Below, one piece after another: positions 1-8,511 of a stretch of DNA of 28,445 nt; the first letter of the stretch is position 1; every line of letters begins with the position of its first letter. Source of the stretch: DASWIP01 sp036397635 (lineage in GTDB: Bacteria > Actinomycetota > AC-67); contig DASWIP010000082.1 in NCBI GenBank assembly GCA_036397635.1, positions 1 to 28,445 of the forward strand, in the 5' to 3' direction. A program made the position numbers and the translations under genes. A model generated the notes under the pieces. The model did not search any database. It had not been told where the DNA came from and was given only the letters and a program-made list of their open reading frames with translations.

Positions 1-60
1 CTTGCGCGCGCGCCGCGGCTTGCGGCTACGCGGGAACAGCGAACGGTAGAAGATTTCCAC
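1..60 (-). CDS. possible 5' end of a gene running off the window
   Basis: An open frame starts at a GTG at 60 on the minus strand and reads off the left edge. The first residues would be (M)EIFYRSLFPRSRKPRRARK, with a basic stretch typical of the cytoplasmic N-terminus of an envelope-associated protein. An in-frame GTG at 72 is an alternative start. The ribosome binding site is weak (GGGGTG). The gene lies downstream of the envelope sugar operon on the same strand, so a related role is possible, but 20 residues are too few to name a family. Confidence 0.3.
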   Translation of the reverse strand, partial: MEIFYRSLFPRSRKPRRARK

Positions 61-258
61 AGCACACCCCACATGGTTGCTCGTACCTTCAGAGCAGAAG
101 AACGAGGGGCGAAGCTACCGGTTTCACAACATCTGCCGTCCGTTTCGTGCCCGGACGCTCTGTTCGCCCCGCCTCGGTTCGGACATGACGCAAGCTAGCG
201 GGCACGGAACCGGGGAACTGTTGCGATGAAGTTTCCGAAGTGCCGGAAGTGTCGGTAT
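61..258. other. intergenic region with no recognised gene
   Basis: About 200 bases lie between the end of the UDP-glucose dehydrogenase gene and the possible partial gene at the left edge. An open frame on the minus strand covers part of it but has low-complexity, unrelated translation and runs into the dehydrogenase gene antiparallel frame; I treat it as chance. A short CGGAAGTG motif occurs near 240-250 in imperfect repeats. I see no clear terminator or consensus promoter. Confidence 0.5.
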
Positions 259-1545
259 CTAGCGGCCGACACCCTCGTAGCGGAACCCGATCTGACGCAG
301 CACATGGGGGTCGAGCAGGTTTCGCGCGTCGATGATGACCGGCGCGCGCATCACCTCGGCGAGCCGATGGAAGTCGAGCCAGCGGAACTCGTTCCATTCG
401 GTCAGCAGCACGACCGCGTCCGCGCCCTCCGCGGCCTCGATCGCGCCCGACGCGTGCTCGATGCCGAGCTGCTCGTAGATGGTCTCGGAGACGACGGGGT
501 CGTAGCCGCGCATCCGTGCGCCGCGCGCGCGCAGCAGCTCGACGATCTCACGGGCGGGCGCGTCGCGCGTGTCATCGGTGTTGGGCTTGAAGGCGATCCC
601 CCACAGCGCGATGAGCTTGCCATCGAGGTCCCCGGCCAGCCGCTCGACCTTGCGGACGATCTGGCGGCGCTGCTCGTCGTTGACGTCGAGCACGCCGCGG
701 AGCAACTGGAAGTCGTACCCGTTGCCGGCGGCCAGGGCGATCAACGCTTTCGAGTCCTTCGGCAGGCAGGAGCCGCCGAACCCCGGGCCCGGCTTGAGGA
801 ACTCGAACCCGATGCGCGCGTCGTATCCCATCCCGAGCGCGACGTCCTTGACGTCGGCGCCGACGGCGTCGCAGATGGCCGCGATCGCGTTGATGAAGCT
901 GATCTTGGTCGCCAGGAACGTGTTCGACGCGTATTTGATCATCTCGGCGCTGGCCGGGTCGGTGACGATCACCGGCGCGCCCAGCGGCCGGTACAGCTCG
1001 GTCAGCACCCCGGCCGCGCGCTCGGAAGTGGTGCCGATCACCACCCGGTCGGGATGCATGAAGTCGAACACCGCGGAGCCTTCGCGCAGGAACTCCGGGT
1101 TCGAGCACACGTCGAACTCGATCTGCGCGGCCAATCGCTGGGCGATGATCCGATCGACGATCACCGACGAACCGACGGGCACGGTCGACTTGTTCACGAT
1201 CACGGTGTAGTCGGCGATGTGCGAGGCGAGATCGGCCGCGACCTGCTCGACACGAGACAGGTCGGCCGAACCGTCCTCGGCGGGCGGCGTCTGCACGCAG
1301 ATGAACGCGACCTGCGCGCCGCGGATCGCCTCGGCCAGCGAGGTCGTGAACCGCAGCCGGCCCGATTCGACGCCGCGCGCGACCACCTCGTCGAGCCCCG
1401 GCTCGTGGATCGGGATCTGTCCTGCGGCGAGCTTCGCGACCTTCTCCGCGTCGATGTCGACGCATGCGACCTCGTTGCCGAGGTCGGCCAGGCACGAGCC
1501 GGTGACCAGGCCCACGTACCCCGTGCCGATGATCGCGACCTTCAT
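259..1545 (-). CDS. ugd: UDP-glucose 6-dehydrogenase
   Basis: The 428-residue protein is the full length expected for UDP-glucose/GDP-mannose dehydrogenases, which oxidise UDP-glucose to UDP-glucuronate using two NAD+. The N-terminus MKVAIIGTGYVG carries the Rossmann dinucleotide motif. The active-site segment GFGGSCLPKD places the catalytic cysteine at about residue 260. The central AEMIKYASN segment and the C-terminal UDP-binding domain with GIAFKPNTDDTRDAPA are typical. It is the last gene of a five-gene envelope operon; its ATG overlaps the stop of gmd (ATGA). Product UDP-glucuronate would feed surface polysaccharide or other glycan. GDP-mannose dehydrogenase is the main alternative, but the sequence looks more like the Ugd branch. 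Confidence 0.93.
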   Translation of the reverse strand: MKVAIIGTGYVGLVTGSCLADLGNEVACVDIDAEKVAKLAAGQIPIHEPGLDEVVARGVESGRLRFTTSLAEAIRGAQVAFICVQTPPAEDGSADLSRVEQVAADLASHIADYTVIVNKSTVPVGSSVIVDRIIAQRLAAQIEFDVCSNPEFLREGSAVFDFMHPDRVVIGTTSERAAGVLTELYRPLGAPVIVTDPASAEMIKYASNTFLATKISFINAIAAICDAVGADVKDVALGMGYDARIGFEFLKPGPGFGGSCLPKDSKALIALAAGNGYDFQLLRGVLDVNDEQRRQIVRKVERLAGDLDGKLIALWGIAFKPNTDDTRDAPAREIVELLRARGARMRGYDPVVSETIYEQLGIEHASGAIEAAEGADAVVLLTEWNEFRWLDFHRLAEVMRAPVIIDARNLLDPHVLRQIGFRYEGVGR

Positions 1546-2531
1546 CGCGGCAGCTTCTGCCCTTCGACTTCCAGATCGTGCTTGACCATACGGCGCACCA
1601 GCTCCTCCAGCGTCACTCTCGGCTCCCAGCCGAGCTTCGTGCGTGCTTTCGACGCGTCCCCGATCAGCTCGTCCACCTCGGCCGGCCGCATGTATCGGGG
1701 ATCCTGCCGCACGTACGCGCTCCAGTCATCGACGCCGATCTCGCGGAACGCGATGTCCAGGAACTCGCGCACCGTGTGAGCCTGGCCCGTGGCGAGCACG
1801 TAGTCCTCGGGCTCGTCCTGCTGGAGCATCAGCCACATGCCTTCCACGAAATCGCCGGCGTAGCCCCAGTCGCGCGCGGAATCGAGATTGCCAAGCGCCA
1901 GATCCTGCTGCAAGCCGAGCTTGATGCGCGCTACCGACGAGGAGATCTTGCGCGTGACGAACTCGTGACCTCGACGCTCCGATTCATGGTTAAACGAGAT
2001 ACCACTGCACGCGTGGATGCCGTAAGACTCGCGGTAGTTGATGGTCATGAAATGCGCGTACACCTTCGCGACGCCGTAAGGGCTGCGCGGATGGAACGGC
2101 GTCAGCTCGTTCTGCGGCACCTCGCGAACCTTGCCGAACATCTCCGATGACGACGCCTGATAGAAGCGCATCCGCCGGTTGCCCTGATCGACGATGCGGA
2201 TCGCCTCCAGCAGACGCAGCGCCCCGAGGCCGGTGATGTTGCCCGTCAACTCCGGCTGCGTGAACGACAGCGCCACGAAGCTGATCGCGCCCAGGTTGTA
2301 GACCTCGTCGGGCTGGCAGTACTCCAAGGCCGCGATCAGTGACGACATGTCGGTGAGGTCGCCCTCGATCAGCTCGACAGCGGGGAGGAGCTGCTCGACG
2401 ATCGCGCGCTTCGGGTTCGCCTGCCCACGCAACAGGCCGTACACCTGATAACCCTTGCCCAGAAGGAACTCGGCGAGATACGTGCCGTCCTGGCCGGTGA
2501 TCCCGGTGACCAGCGCGCGCCTTTGGGTCAT
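1542..2531 (-). CDS. gmd: GDP-mannose 4,6-dehydratase
   Basis: This 329-residue extended SDR enzyme converts GDP-D-mannose to GDP-4-keto-6-deoxy-D-mannose, the precursor of GDP-rhamnose, GDP-fucose and related 6-deoxy sugars. The NADP-binding motif GITGQDG (residues 10-16), the segment SSSEMFG and the catalytic YxxxK in SPYGVAKVYAH are present, and NHESERRG is a hallmark of the family. The open frame extends upstream to 3038, but the family N-terminus MTQRRALVTG begins at the ATG at 2531, which I chose. It follows the nucleotidylyltransferase after about 115 bases and overlaps ugd by 4 bases. No dedicated GDP-sugar reductase or epimerase is adjacent other than the RmlD-like gene upstream. Confidence 0.93.
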   Translation of the reverse strand: MTQRRALVTGITGQDGTYLAEFLLGKGYQVYGLLRGQANPKRAIVEQLLPAVELIEGDLTDMSSLIAALEYCQPDEVYNLGAISFVALSFTQPELTGNITGLGALRLLEAIRIVDQGNRRMRFYQASSSEMFGKVREVPQNELTPFHPRSPYGVAKVYAHFMTINYRESYGIHACSGISFNHESERRGHEFVTRKISSSVARIKLGLQQDLALGNLDSARDWGYAGDFVEGMWLMLQQDEPEDYVLATGQAHTVREFLDIAFREIGVDDWSAYVRQDPRYMRPAEVDELIGDASKARTKLGWEPRVTLEELVRRMVKHDLEVEGQKLPR

Positions 2532-2646
2532 CGCGCGCAAATCTAGCACGCGGTCCGATCGACGCCGGGCGCCTCGGCCGGATGACACCGTTCGAGCAGC
2601 TCTGCCCGATCCACCTGCCGCACGCGGCAAGGCGAGCGGTGTGTGT

Positions 2647-3639
2647 CTACGCCAGCACTTCGCCGGTGATCTTCGCGCCGACCGGCGCGCGCGCGCCGCG
2701 GCCGAGGATGCTATCGCGAACGACCGCGCCCACCCCGATCCGCACATCGTCGTGCAGCACCGATCCTTGCACGAGCGCGCGCCCGCCGACCAGCACGTTC
2801 GAACCGAGGCAGGAGCCCGGTCCGACGACCGCGCCGGGGCCGATGAGCACGGGCCTGGACACGATCGACGGGGCCCGAACCACGCCGTGCTCGAACGGCC
2901 GATCCGTCCCGAGCAGCTCGCCGGCGACCTCAACCTTGATCCGGCCCTCCAGCACGTCCAGGTGCGCCTGCCGGTAACGCTCCGGGGTTCCGATGTCCAG
3001 CCAGTACGCATCCGACGAGTAGCCGAACAGCGGCTCACCCGCGGCGAGCAGCGACGGGAACACCTGCGTCTCGAACATCCAGAACTCCCCCGCCGGGACG
3101 TCGGCGAGCGCGCGCGGCTCCAGCACGTAGGTCCCCGCGTTGATCAGCCCGGGCACAGGATCGGCCGGTTTCTCGCGGAAGTCGAGGATCCGTCCGGACG
3201 GGTCGAGCGGCACCAAACCGTATGGGCGCGCGTCGGTGACCGGCGTCAGCGCGATCGTCAGCAGCGATCCTTGCTCCCGGTGCCATGCGAGCAGCGACGA
3301 CAGATCCAGGTCGGTGAGTATGTCGCTGTTGAGCACCAGGAAGGTGTCGTCGAGCTGCTCGAGCATGCTCCGCACCGCACCCGCCGTCCCGAGCGGTTTC
3401 TCCTCCGTCGAGATCTCGAGCGTGAGGCCGAGACCTGCGACCTCCTCGATGAACGCCCTGAAGTCCTCCGCGAGATAGCCGGTCAGGAGAACCGTCTCAG
3501 TGATCCCGTGCTGCGCGAGCAGGCGAAGCTGATGCTCGAGGAAGGGTCGGTTGGCGACCGGCAGGAGCGACTTGGGAACGGTGTCGGTCAACGGCCGCAT
3601 CCGCGTCCCGAGCCCGCCGGCCAAGATGAGCGCTTTCAT
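2647..3639 (-). CDS. sugar-1-phosphate nucleotidylyltransferase, probably mannose-1-phosphate guanylyltransferase
   Basis: The 330-residue protein has the nucleotidyltransferase signature AGGLGTRMRPLT at residues 7-18, the EKPLGTAGAV segment typical of mannose-1-phosphate guanylyltransferases, NSDI as the metal-binding region and FREKP as the second signature. The last about 90 residues are rich in hexapeptide-like repeats (PVLIGPGAVVGPGS and following), indicating a left-handed beta helix. Joined to gmd it would supply GDP-mannose for the dehydratase. A glucose-1-phosphate thymidylyl- or uridylyltransferase role cannot be excluded by eye. The start at 3639 overlaps the stop of the RmlD-like gene (ATGA), so the two are probably translationally coupled. 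Confidence 0.82.
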   Translation of the reverse strand: MKALILAGGLGTRMRPLTDTVPKSLLPVANRPFLEHQLRLLAQHGITETVLLTGYLAEDFRAFIEEVAGLGLTLEISTEEKPLGTAGAVRSMLEQLDDTFLVLNSDILTDLDLSSLLAWHREQGSLLTIALTPVTDARPYGLVPLDPSGRILDFREKPADPVPGLINAGTYVLEPRALADVPAGEFWMFETQVFPSLLAAGEPLFGYSSDAYWLDIGTPERYRQAHLDVLEGRIKVEVAGELLGTDRPFEHGVVRAPSIVSRPVLIGPGAVVGPGSCLGSNVLVGGRALVQGSVLHDDVRIGVGAVVRDSILGRGARAPVGAKITGEVLA

Positions 3640-4496
3640 GCGAGCAGCTCCCGCATCGTCCGTTCGAGCGCGTCCTCCCACGGCGGCATGTCGTCGAACC
3701 CCGCCTTGCGCCACGCCTTCCCTTCCAGCGGCGCGAACGCAGGGCGGCGCGCGGGACGCGGTGGCATATCCGCCGTCGTCACCTCGCGCACCAACGCCGG
3801 ATCCAGGCCGGCGTGACGCAGGATCTCGCGCGCGAACGTCGCGCGCGATACCTCGCCGCGGTTGGCGACGTGATAGAGGCCGGTGGCGCGCGCCTCGGCC
3901 AGATCGACGAGCGCCGGTGCAAGATCGAGCGCCGAGGTCGGCGAGCCCACCTGGTCGCCCACCACGTCGAGCGGCCCGGCCTCTGCGTTGCGCAGGATCG
4001 CGGTGACGAAGTTCGACGGGGACTCCCCGGACGCGATCCGTGGCGCGTACAGCCACGCAGTGCGCGCGATCGCGACGCGTCCGCTCAACTCGAGCGCGAG
4101 CTGCTCGCTCTCGAGCTTCGCGGCGCCGTAGACCTGCAGCGGACCGGTCTCGTCGGTCTCGTCGTACGCGCGCCCGGCCTCGCCGTCGAAGACGAAATCG
4201 GTGCTCACCACGATCACCAGCGCGCGGAAGGCGCCCAGCACGACGTTGCGGGTCCCCTCCACGATCACGCGGCGCGCGCGCGGAGGATCCAGCTCACACC
4301 CGTCCACGTCGGTCCACGCGGCGGCGTGGATCACGGCATCGGGACCGGCCGAACGCAGCACGCCTTCGGTCGCCAGCGGGTCGGTCACGTCCATGTGCTC
4401 CAGGTCGAGCAGCACCGCCTCGTGGCCGCGCTGCTCGAGCACGGGCGCCAGCGCTGTTCCGAGCTGGCCGCTCCCACCGGTCACCAGGATGCGCAT
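3636..4496 (-). CDS. rfbD: RmlD-family dTDP-4-dehydrorhamnose reductase-like NDP-sugar reductase
   Basis: The 286-residue SDR protein starts MRILVTGGSGQLG, the RmlD Rossmann motif, and has the catalytic YGAAKLESE (YxxxK), STDFVFDG and the C-terminal LYHVANRGEVS segment of the family. RmlD reduces dTDP-4-dehydro-L-rhamnose to dTDP-L-rhamnose with NADPH. RmlA, RmlB and RmlC are not in the window, while gmd and a guanylyltransferase-like gene follow directly, so the substrate could instead be GDP-4-keto-6-deoxymannose (inference). An in-frame ATG lies 54 bases upstream, inside the LCP gene, but the family N-terminus begins at 4496. Four bases separate it from the LCP stop codon. Confidence 0.85.
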   Translation of the reverse strand: MRILVTGGSGQLGTALAPVLEQRGHEAVLLDLEHMDVTDPLATEGVLRSAGPDAVIHAAAWTDVDGCELDPPRARRVIVEGTRNVVLGAFRALVIVVSTDFVFDGEAGRAYDETDETGPLQVYGAAKLESEQLALELSGRVAIARTAWLYAPRIASGESPSNFVTAILRNAEAGPLDVVGDQVGSPTSALDLAPALVDLAEARATGLYHVANRGEVSRATFAREILRHAGLDPALVREVTTADMPPRPARRPAFAPLEGKAWRKAGFDDMPPWEDALERTMRELLA

Positions 4497-4500
4497 ACGT

Positions 4501-5856
4501 CTACCCGGGGCTGGGTGAGGGGGACGCTGAGGCTTCGCGCGCAGCAACATCCGCGCCGAGGGTGACCACGACGTCGGCCGGCAGGTCCCTGGTCACGGCC
4601 TTCACTTCTGCGTTGGGGTACTCCGCCTTGATCAGCCCGACCTTGAGGTCGCCCTCGCCCTTCACGTACTGGATCACCGTGCGCTCGAACTTCGATGACG
4701 CATCCCCGGTCGAGATCACGTCGAACCCCACGTTCTCGAGCCGGACCTTCTGACGTCCGGCGAGGCCTGCGACAGTCGTCCCGTTGAGCAGCTTGACCGT
4801 GACATCCTCAGGCGTGGGAAGGGACGCCGCGGTCTTGCCGTACGGCGGGAGCTTGGTGCCATCGCGGATTGCTCGGAACAGCCGCGTGGCCTCGGGATCA
4901 TCCTGGATCAGATACGAGACCCCTCCGATGTGCTGGGGGAATGCCGGCACGGTCCTGAAGTCGACGGCGCGGCTATTCCCGGAAAGCTTGTGGGCGACCG
5001 CGATCGAAGCGCGGAGATCGAGGCCACCCGACAGTACGACACCTTTCTTCAGCGAATTCGCCAGATCAGCGACGCTTGGCAGGTTGATCAGGAATCCGCT
5101 GCTCTTCACCTTGCCCATCAGGGCTCGGATGAATTGCTGCTGGCGCTCGACACGGCCTATGTCGGCACGCGGATCGATCGAGCGGGTGCGCACCCAGGCC
5201 AAAGCCATGTTGCCGTCCATGTTGTAGCAGCCCGCCTTCGGGATCTTCAGTCCAGCTTTCGGGTCGTTGTACGCCTTCTTGACGCAGACACGCACACCAT
5301 CGACGGCTTCGACGATATCGCGGAAGCCGACGTAGTTGATCGCGACGTAATGATGGATGCTTACTCCGGTGATCTTCTTGATGGTCTTTATAACGAGATT
5401 GTGGTTCTCAGACCCGTTGCACGAATACGCCGAGTTGATCTTCTGGACACCGCAGCCGGGGATCTCGACACGCAGGTCACGTGGAAAGCTGAGCAGCACT
5501 GCCTTCTTCGCTTTCGGGCTGATGTGAAGCAGGAGGATCGTGTCTGTCAGCTGACCTCCGCTGCCCTTGAACTGTCGCTTCTTGCGTTCTTTCTCGCTCA
5601 GCACGTCACGACGGTCGCTGCCAAGGATCAGCACGTTCACAGCCTCGTCGGGAAGAAGCTCGTCGACGATGATCCCATGGTCCACCGCTTCGCCGAGCTT
5701 GTCGTTGACGTAGCTGTACAGCCACAGGCCCGTTCCCAAGACGGCGATCAGCAGGACGATCAGGCCCGTCATGCCGAGGCGCAGCACGCGGCGCGCGCGC
5801 GGATGCCGTTTCCGCGCGCGTCTGGGGACGTCGAGATTCTTAAGGCCGTCGTACAT
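4501..5856 (-). CDS. LytR-CpsA-Psr (LCP) family cell-wall glycopolymer ligase
   Basis: LCP enzymes transfer polyprenyl-linked glycopolymers to peptidoglycan or arabinogalactan outside the membrane. This 451-residue protein has a very basic cytoplasmic N-terminus, one membrane segment at about residues 29-50, and then the LCP domain: NVLILGSDRRD, DTILLLHI, SFPRDLRVEIPG, KINSAY, and the arginine-rich ADIGRVERQQQF segment that binds the pyrophosphate lipid. A C-terminal LytR_C domain follows at about residues 350-440 (VKLLNGTTVAGLA to VVTLGADV). It is the first gene of the minus-strand sugar operon, so its likely substrate is the polymer built from the nucleotide sugars made downstream. The start at 5856 has no good Shine-Dalgarno sequence and lies 25 bases after the thioesterase stop. 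Confidence 0.93.
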   Translation of the reverse strand: MYDGLKNLDVPRRARKRHPRARRVLRLGMTGLIVLLIAVLGTGLWLYSYVNDKLGEAVDHGIIVDELLPDEAVNVLILGSDRRDVLSEKERKKRQFKGSGGQLTDTILLLHISPKAKKAVLLSFPRDLRVEIPGCGVQKINSAYSCNGSENHNLVIKTIKKITGVSIHHYVAINYVGFRDIVEAVDGVRVCVKKAYNDPKAGLKIPKAGCYNMDGNMALAWVRTRSIDPRADIGRVERQQQFIRALMGKVKSSGFLINLPSVADLANSLKKGVVLSGGLDLRASIAVAHKLSGNSRAVDFRTVPAFPQHIGGVSYLIQDDPEATRLFRAIRDGTKLPPYGKTAASLPTPEDVTVKLLNGTTVAGLAGRQKVRLENVGFDVISTGDASSKFERTVIQYVKGEGDLKVGLIKAEYPNAEVKAVTRDLPADVVVTLGADVAAREASASPSPSPG

Positions 5857-5870
5857 GGGAGGTGTCCCTG

Positions 5871-5876
5871 AGTCTA
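5871..5876 (-). promoter_or_regulatory. candidate -10 element of the LCP/sugar operon
   Basis: On the minus strand TAGACT matches TANNNT and lies 14 bases upstream of the LCP ATG. Transcription would start about 8 bases before the ATG, giving a very short leader, which fits the lack of a ribosome binding site. There is no convincing -35. Read-through from the mutase/thioesterase genes is an alternative. Confidence 0.35.
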
Positions 5877-5880
5877 CCCA

Positions 5881-6408
5881 TTAGGGAGCCTCGTCACTGG
5901 ACGAACGGACCTCTCCGGCGCGGCGCTGGGCCCTGATCGCTTCCTTGCGCGCCAGCCGGTGCTGGCGGCGGATCTTGGCCTCGTCCATGCGACGCTTCTC
6001 CTCCGGCGCCTCGGGGACCAACGGCGGGACCGGCCGGGGCTTGCCCTCGGCATCCAGTGCCACGAACACCAGGTACGCGGTCGAGACGTGCCGGCGCTCG
6101 CCCGTGCGGGCGTTCTCGGCTTCGACCCTGACCCCGATCTCCATCGAGGTGCGCCCGACGTCGTTGACCTGCGCGAGCAGCGTCACCACCTCGCCGAGAT
6201 ACACGGGCTCGATGAAGCTCATCTCGTCCATCGAGGCGGTCACCACCCGGCCGCCGCAGTGCCGCACCGCTGCGATCCCGGCCGCGGTGTCCACCAGCTT
6301 CATGATCACGCCGCCGTGCACGTTTCCCGACAGGTTGCCGTCGCCGATCTCCATCACCTCGGACAGGATCGTGCGCGAACGGCTCGGCGTTTTCGGCTCG
6401 AGCGTCAT
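5881..6408 (-). CDS. hotdog-fold acyl-CoA thioesterase (YciA/ACOT type)
   Basis: The 175-residue protein resembles the YciA/BfiT/ACOT acyl-CoA hydrolases that cleave acyl-CoA to free acid and CoA. The core runs from MEIGDGNLSGNVHGGVIMKLVDTAAG, where the helix of the hotdog fold and the active-site acidic residue lie, through MDEMSFIEPVYLGEVV and TSMEIGVRVEAEN to STAYLVFVALDAEGKP. The last 40 residues are charged (EEKRRMDEAKIRRQHRLARKEA), a common tail in this family. The start codon overlaps the ethylmalonyl-CoA mutase stop (ATGA), so it is co-translated with that enzyme. A role in relieving CoA trapping or removing dead-end acyl-CoA esters from the C4/C5 pool is an inference. Confidence 0.85.
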   Translation of the reverse strand: MTLEPKTPSRSRTILSEVMEIGDGNLSGNVHGGVIMKLVDTAAGIAAVRHCGGRVVTASMDEMSFIEPVYLGEVVTLLAQVNDVGRTSMEIGVRVEAENARTGERRHVSTAYLVFVALDAEGKPRPVPPLVPEAPEEKRRMDEAKIRRQHRLARKEAIRAQRRAGEVRSSSDEAP

Positions 6409-8390
6409 GCCGCGCTCGCTCCGTGCGCGGCCGCCACGACGTCGGCGATATCGGCCACGATGCGGGTCAGGTCGTAGTCCGCGGGCGTGTAGACGCGCGC
6501 GACACCCGCCTCGCGAAGCACGCGCGCATCCTCCTCGGGGATGATCCCTCCGACCACGACCGGGACCCGCTGCGGATCCACGCCTCGCGCGCGCATCTCG
6601 CGCAGTACTTCCGGTACCAGCAGCACGTGCCCTCCAGACAGGATCGACAGCCCGATCACGTGCACGTCCTCGTCGGCAGCGGCCTGGGCGATCATCGCCG
6701 GGGTCAAGCGGATCCCCGAGTAGACGACCTCGTAGCCGGCGTCGCGCGCGCGCACGGCTACCTGCTCGGCCCCGTTCGAGTGCCCGTCCAGGCCGGGCTT
6801 GCCGACCAGCATCCGGAGCTTGCGCGCGCCGATCGCCTGGGCGACGGCGTCCACGCGGGCGCGCGCCTCACGTAACGCGTCGTGCGGGTGGGCCGCCTGC
6901 GCGGCCTGCGAGACACCGGTCGGCGCGCGGAACTCGCCGAAGACCTCGCGAAGCGCGTCGGCCCACTCGCCTGTGCTCACGCCTGCGCGCGCGCACGCGA
7001 TCGAGTAAGGAACCAGGTTCTCGTCGGTTGCCGCCGCAGCCCGCAGGTCGTCGAGCGCGCGGGCGGCGGCCGCGGCGTCGCGCGCGCGCCGGGATCCCTC
7101 CAGCGCCTCGATCTGACGCTTCTCCGCCTCGGGATCGGGCGGCTCGATATGCACGCCCTGCGCCAGCGGCGACGGCTCGGTCTCGGTGAACGCGTTCACC
7201 CCGACCACGGTCGTCTCGCCCGACTCGATGCGCCGCTGCCGCTCCGCGAGCGAGCGCACCAGACCGGACTTCATGTACTCGATGGCCTCCAGCGACCCAC
7301 CCCGCTCGAGCACCTTGTTCAGCTCGTCCCAGGCGGCGTCGGCGATCTCGGTGGTCTTGGCTTCCACCACCGTCGATCCCGCGAGCAGGTCGTCGTATTC
7401 CAGCAGGTCGGTCTCGTGGGCAAGGATCTGTTGCAGCCGCAGCGACCACTGCTGGTCCCACGGCCTCGGCAGGCCCAGCGCCTCGTTCCACGCCGGGAGC
7501 TGGAGCGAGCGGGCGCGTGCGTCCTTCGACAGCGTCACGGCAAGAGCCTCGAGCAGGATGCGGTAGGGGTTGTTCTCGGGCTGCAGCGCCGTCAGGCCCA
7601 GGGAGTTGACCTGCACGCCGTAGCGGAAGCGTCGGTAGCGCGGATCGTCGACGCCGTAGCGCTCGCGCGTGATGCGATCCCACAAACGAGTGAATGCCCG
7701 CATCTTGCAGGTCTCCTCGATGAATCGGACGCCGGCATTGCAGAAGAACGAGATGCGCCCGACCACCCGGCCGAAGTCGTCGTCGCCGATCCGGCCCGAG
7801 GCGCGCACCCCATCGAGCACCGCGACAGCGTTGGCGATGGTGTACGCAACCTCCTGATGTGGCTCGGCGCCGGCCTCTTGAAGGTGGTACGAGCAGACGT
7901 TGATCGGGTTCCATTTCGGGATCTCGGCCGAGCAGAACGTCACCATGTCGGTGATCAGCCGCATCGAGGGCTGCGGCGGGAAGATGTGCGTGCCGCGCGA
8001 TAGGTACTCCTTGAGGATGTCGTTCTGGGTGGTCCCCTGCAGCGCCGTACGCGCGGCCCCTTGCTCCTCGGCGACGGTGACATACAGCGCGAGCAGCCAC
8101 ATCGCGGTCGCGTTGATGGTCATCGAGGTGTTCATCTGCTCGAGCGGGATCCCCTCGAGCAGCTCGCGCATATCCCCGATCGAGCTGATCGGCACACCCA
8201 CCTTCCCCACCTCGCCGACGGCCATGGCCGCGTCGGGGTCGTATCCGCACTGGGTGGGCAGATCGAAGGCCACGCTGAGGCCGGTCTGGCCCTTGGCGAG
8301 GTTGCGCTTGTACAGCTCGTTGGACGCGCGCGCGGAGGTATGCCCGGCGTAGGTCCGCAGCAGCCAGGGTTTGTCCTTGGGATGATTCAC
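6405..8390 (-). CDS. ecm: ethylmalonyl-CoA mutase, coenzyme B12-dependent
   Basis: This about 661-residue enzyme fuses the methylmalonyl-CoA-mutase-type TIM barrel to a C-terminal cobalamin-binding domain. The barrel start RTYAGHTSARASNELYKRN and AFDLPTQCGYD match ethylmalonyl-CoA mutase (Ecm, also called MeaA), while classical methylmalonyl-CoA mutase has a QYAG..ATHRGYD pattern there. The B12 domain carries the base-off DxHxxG motif in KPGLDGHSNG and the GLSILSGGH segment. Ecm converts (2R)-ethylmalonyl-CoA to (2S)-methylsuccinyl-CoA in the ethylmalonyl-CoA pathway. Two starts are possible: ATG at 8396 has AGGGAG immediately adjacent, whereas GTG at 8390 has it 6 bases away, so I chose GTG. 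It overlaps the thioesterase by 4 bases. Confidence 0.93.
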   Translation of the reverse strand: MNHPKDKPWLLRTYAGHTSARASNELYKRNLAKGQTGLSVAFDLPTQCGYDPDAAMAVGEVGKVGVPISSIGDMRELLEGIPLEQMNTSMTINATAMWLLALYVTVAEEQGAARTALQGTTQNDILKEYLSRGTHIFPPQPSMRLITDMVTFCSAEIPKWNPINVCSYHLQEAGAEPHQEVAYTIANAVAVLDGVRASGRIGDDDFGRVVGRISFFCNAGVRFIEETCKMRAFTRLWDRITRERYGVDDPRYRRFRYGVQVNSLGLTALQPENNPYRILLEALAVTLSKDARARSLQLPAWNEALGLPRPWDQQWSLRLQQILAHETDLLEYDDLLAGSTVVEAKTTEIADAAWDELNKVLERGGSLEAIEYMKSGLVRSLAERQRRIESGETTVVGVNAFTETEPSPLAQGVHIEPPDPEAEKRQIEALEGSRRARDAAAAARALDDLRAAAATDENLVPYSIACARAGVSTGEWADALREVFGEFRAPTGVSQAAQAAHPHDALREARARVDAVAQAIGARKLRMLVGKPGLDGHSNGAEQVAVRARDAGYEVVYSGIRLTPAMIAQAAADEDVHVIGLSILSGGHVLLVPEVLREMRARGVDPQRVPVVVGGIIPEEDARVLREAGVARVYTPADYDLTRIVADIADVVAAAHGASAA

Positions 8391-8450
8391 GCCCATCTCC
8401 CTAGATTCTCGCCGCCCACAAGCCGCCGTGCGAATCACGCGGAGATGCCG

Positions 8451-8475
8451 GCGCCCCGGGCTTCGCCCGGGGCGC
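8451..8475 (-). terminator. strong GC hairpin, probable terminator of the secreted-protein gene
   Basis: GCGCCCCGGG and its exact complement CCCGGGGCGC form a 10-bp stem around a five-base loop. The hairpin lies between the stop of the secreted-protein gene (8512) and the start of ethylmalonyl-CoA mutase (8390). There is no T-tract, as is frequent in high-GC actinobacteria. A second small inverted repeat, CCTCGG/CCGAGG, lies at 8492-8504. The same hairpin sits in the leader region of the mutase, so an attenuation role is an alternative. Confidence 0.65.
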
Positions 8476-8511
8476 CTCGTTGCTCTGTCTCCCTCGGCCC
8501 GAGGCGACCGG

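Noticed and set aside
89..397. 102-residue minus-strand frame left of ugd
   Set aside because: It begins inside ugd in another frame, has no ribosome binding site and an Arg/Ala/Pro-rich unrelated translation.
226..1779. 517-residue plus-strand frame over the UDP-glucose dehydrogenase gene
   Set aside because: It is the antisense of ugd and gmd; composition is Asp/Arg/Val/Leu-rich as expected for reverse frames of high-GC genes, with no recognisable domain.
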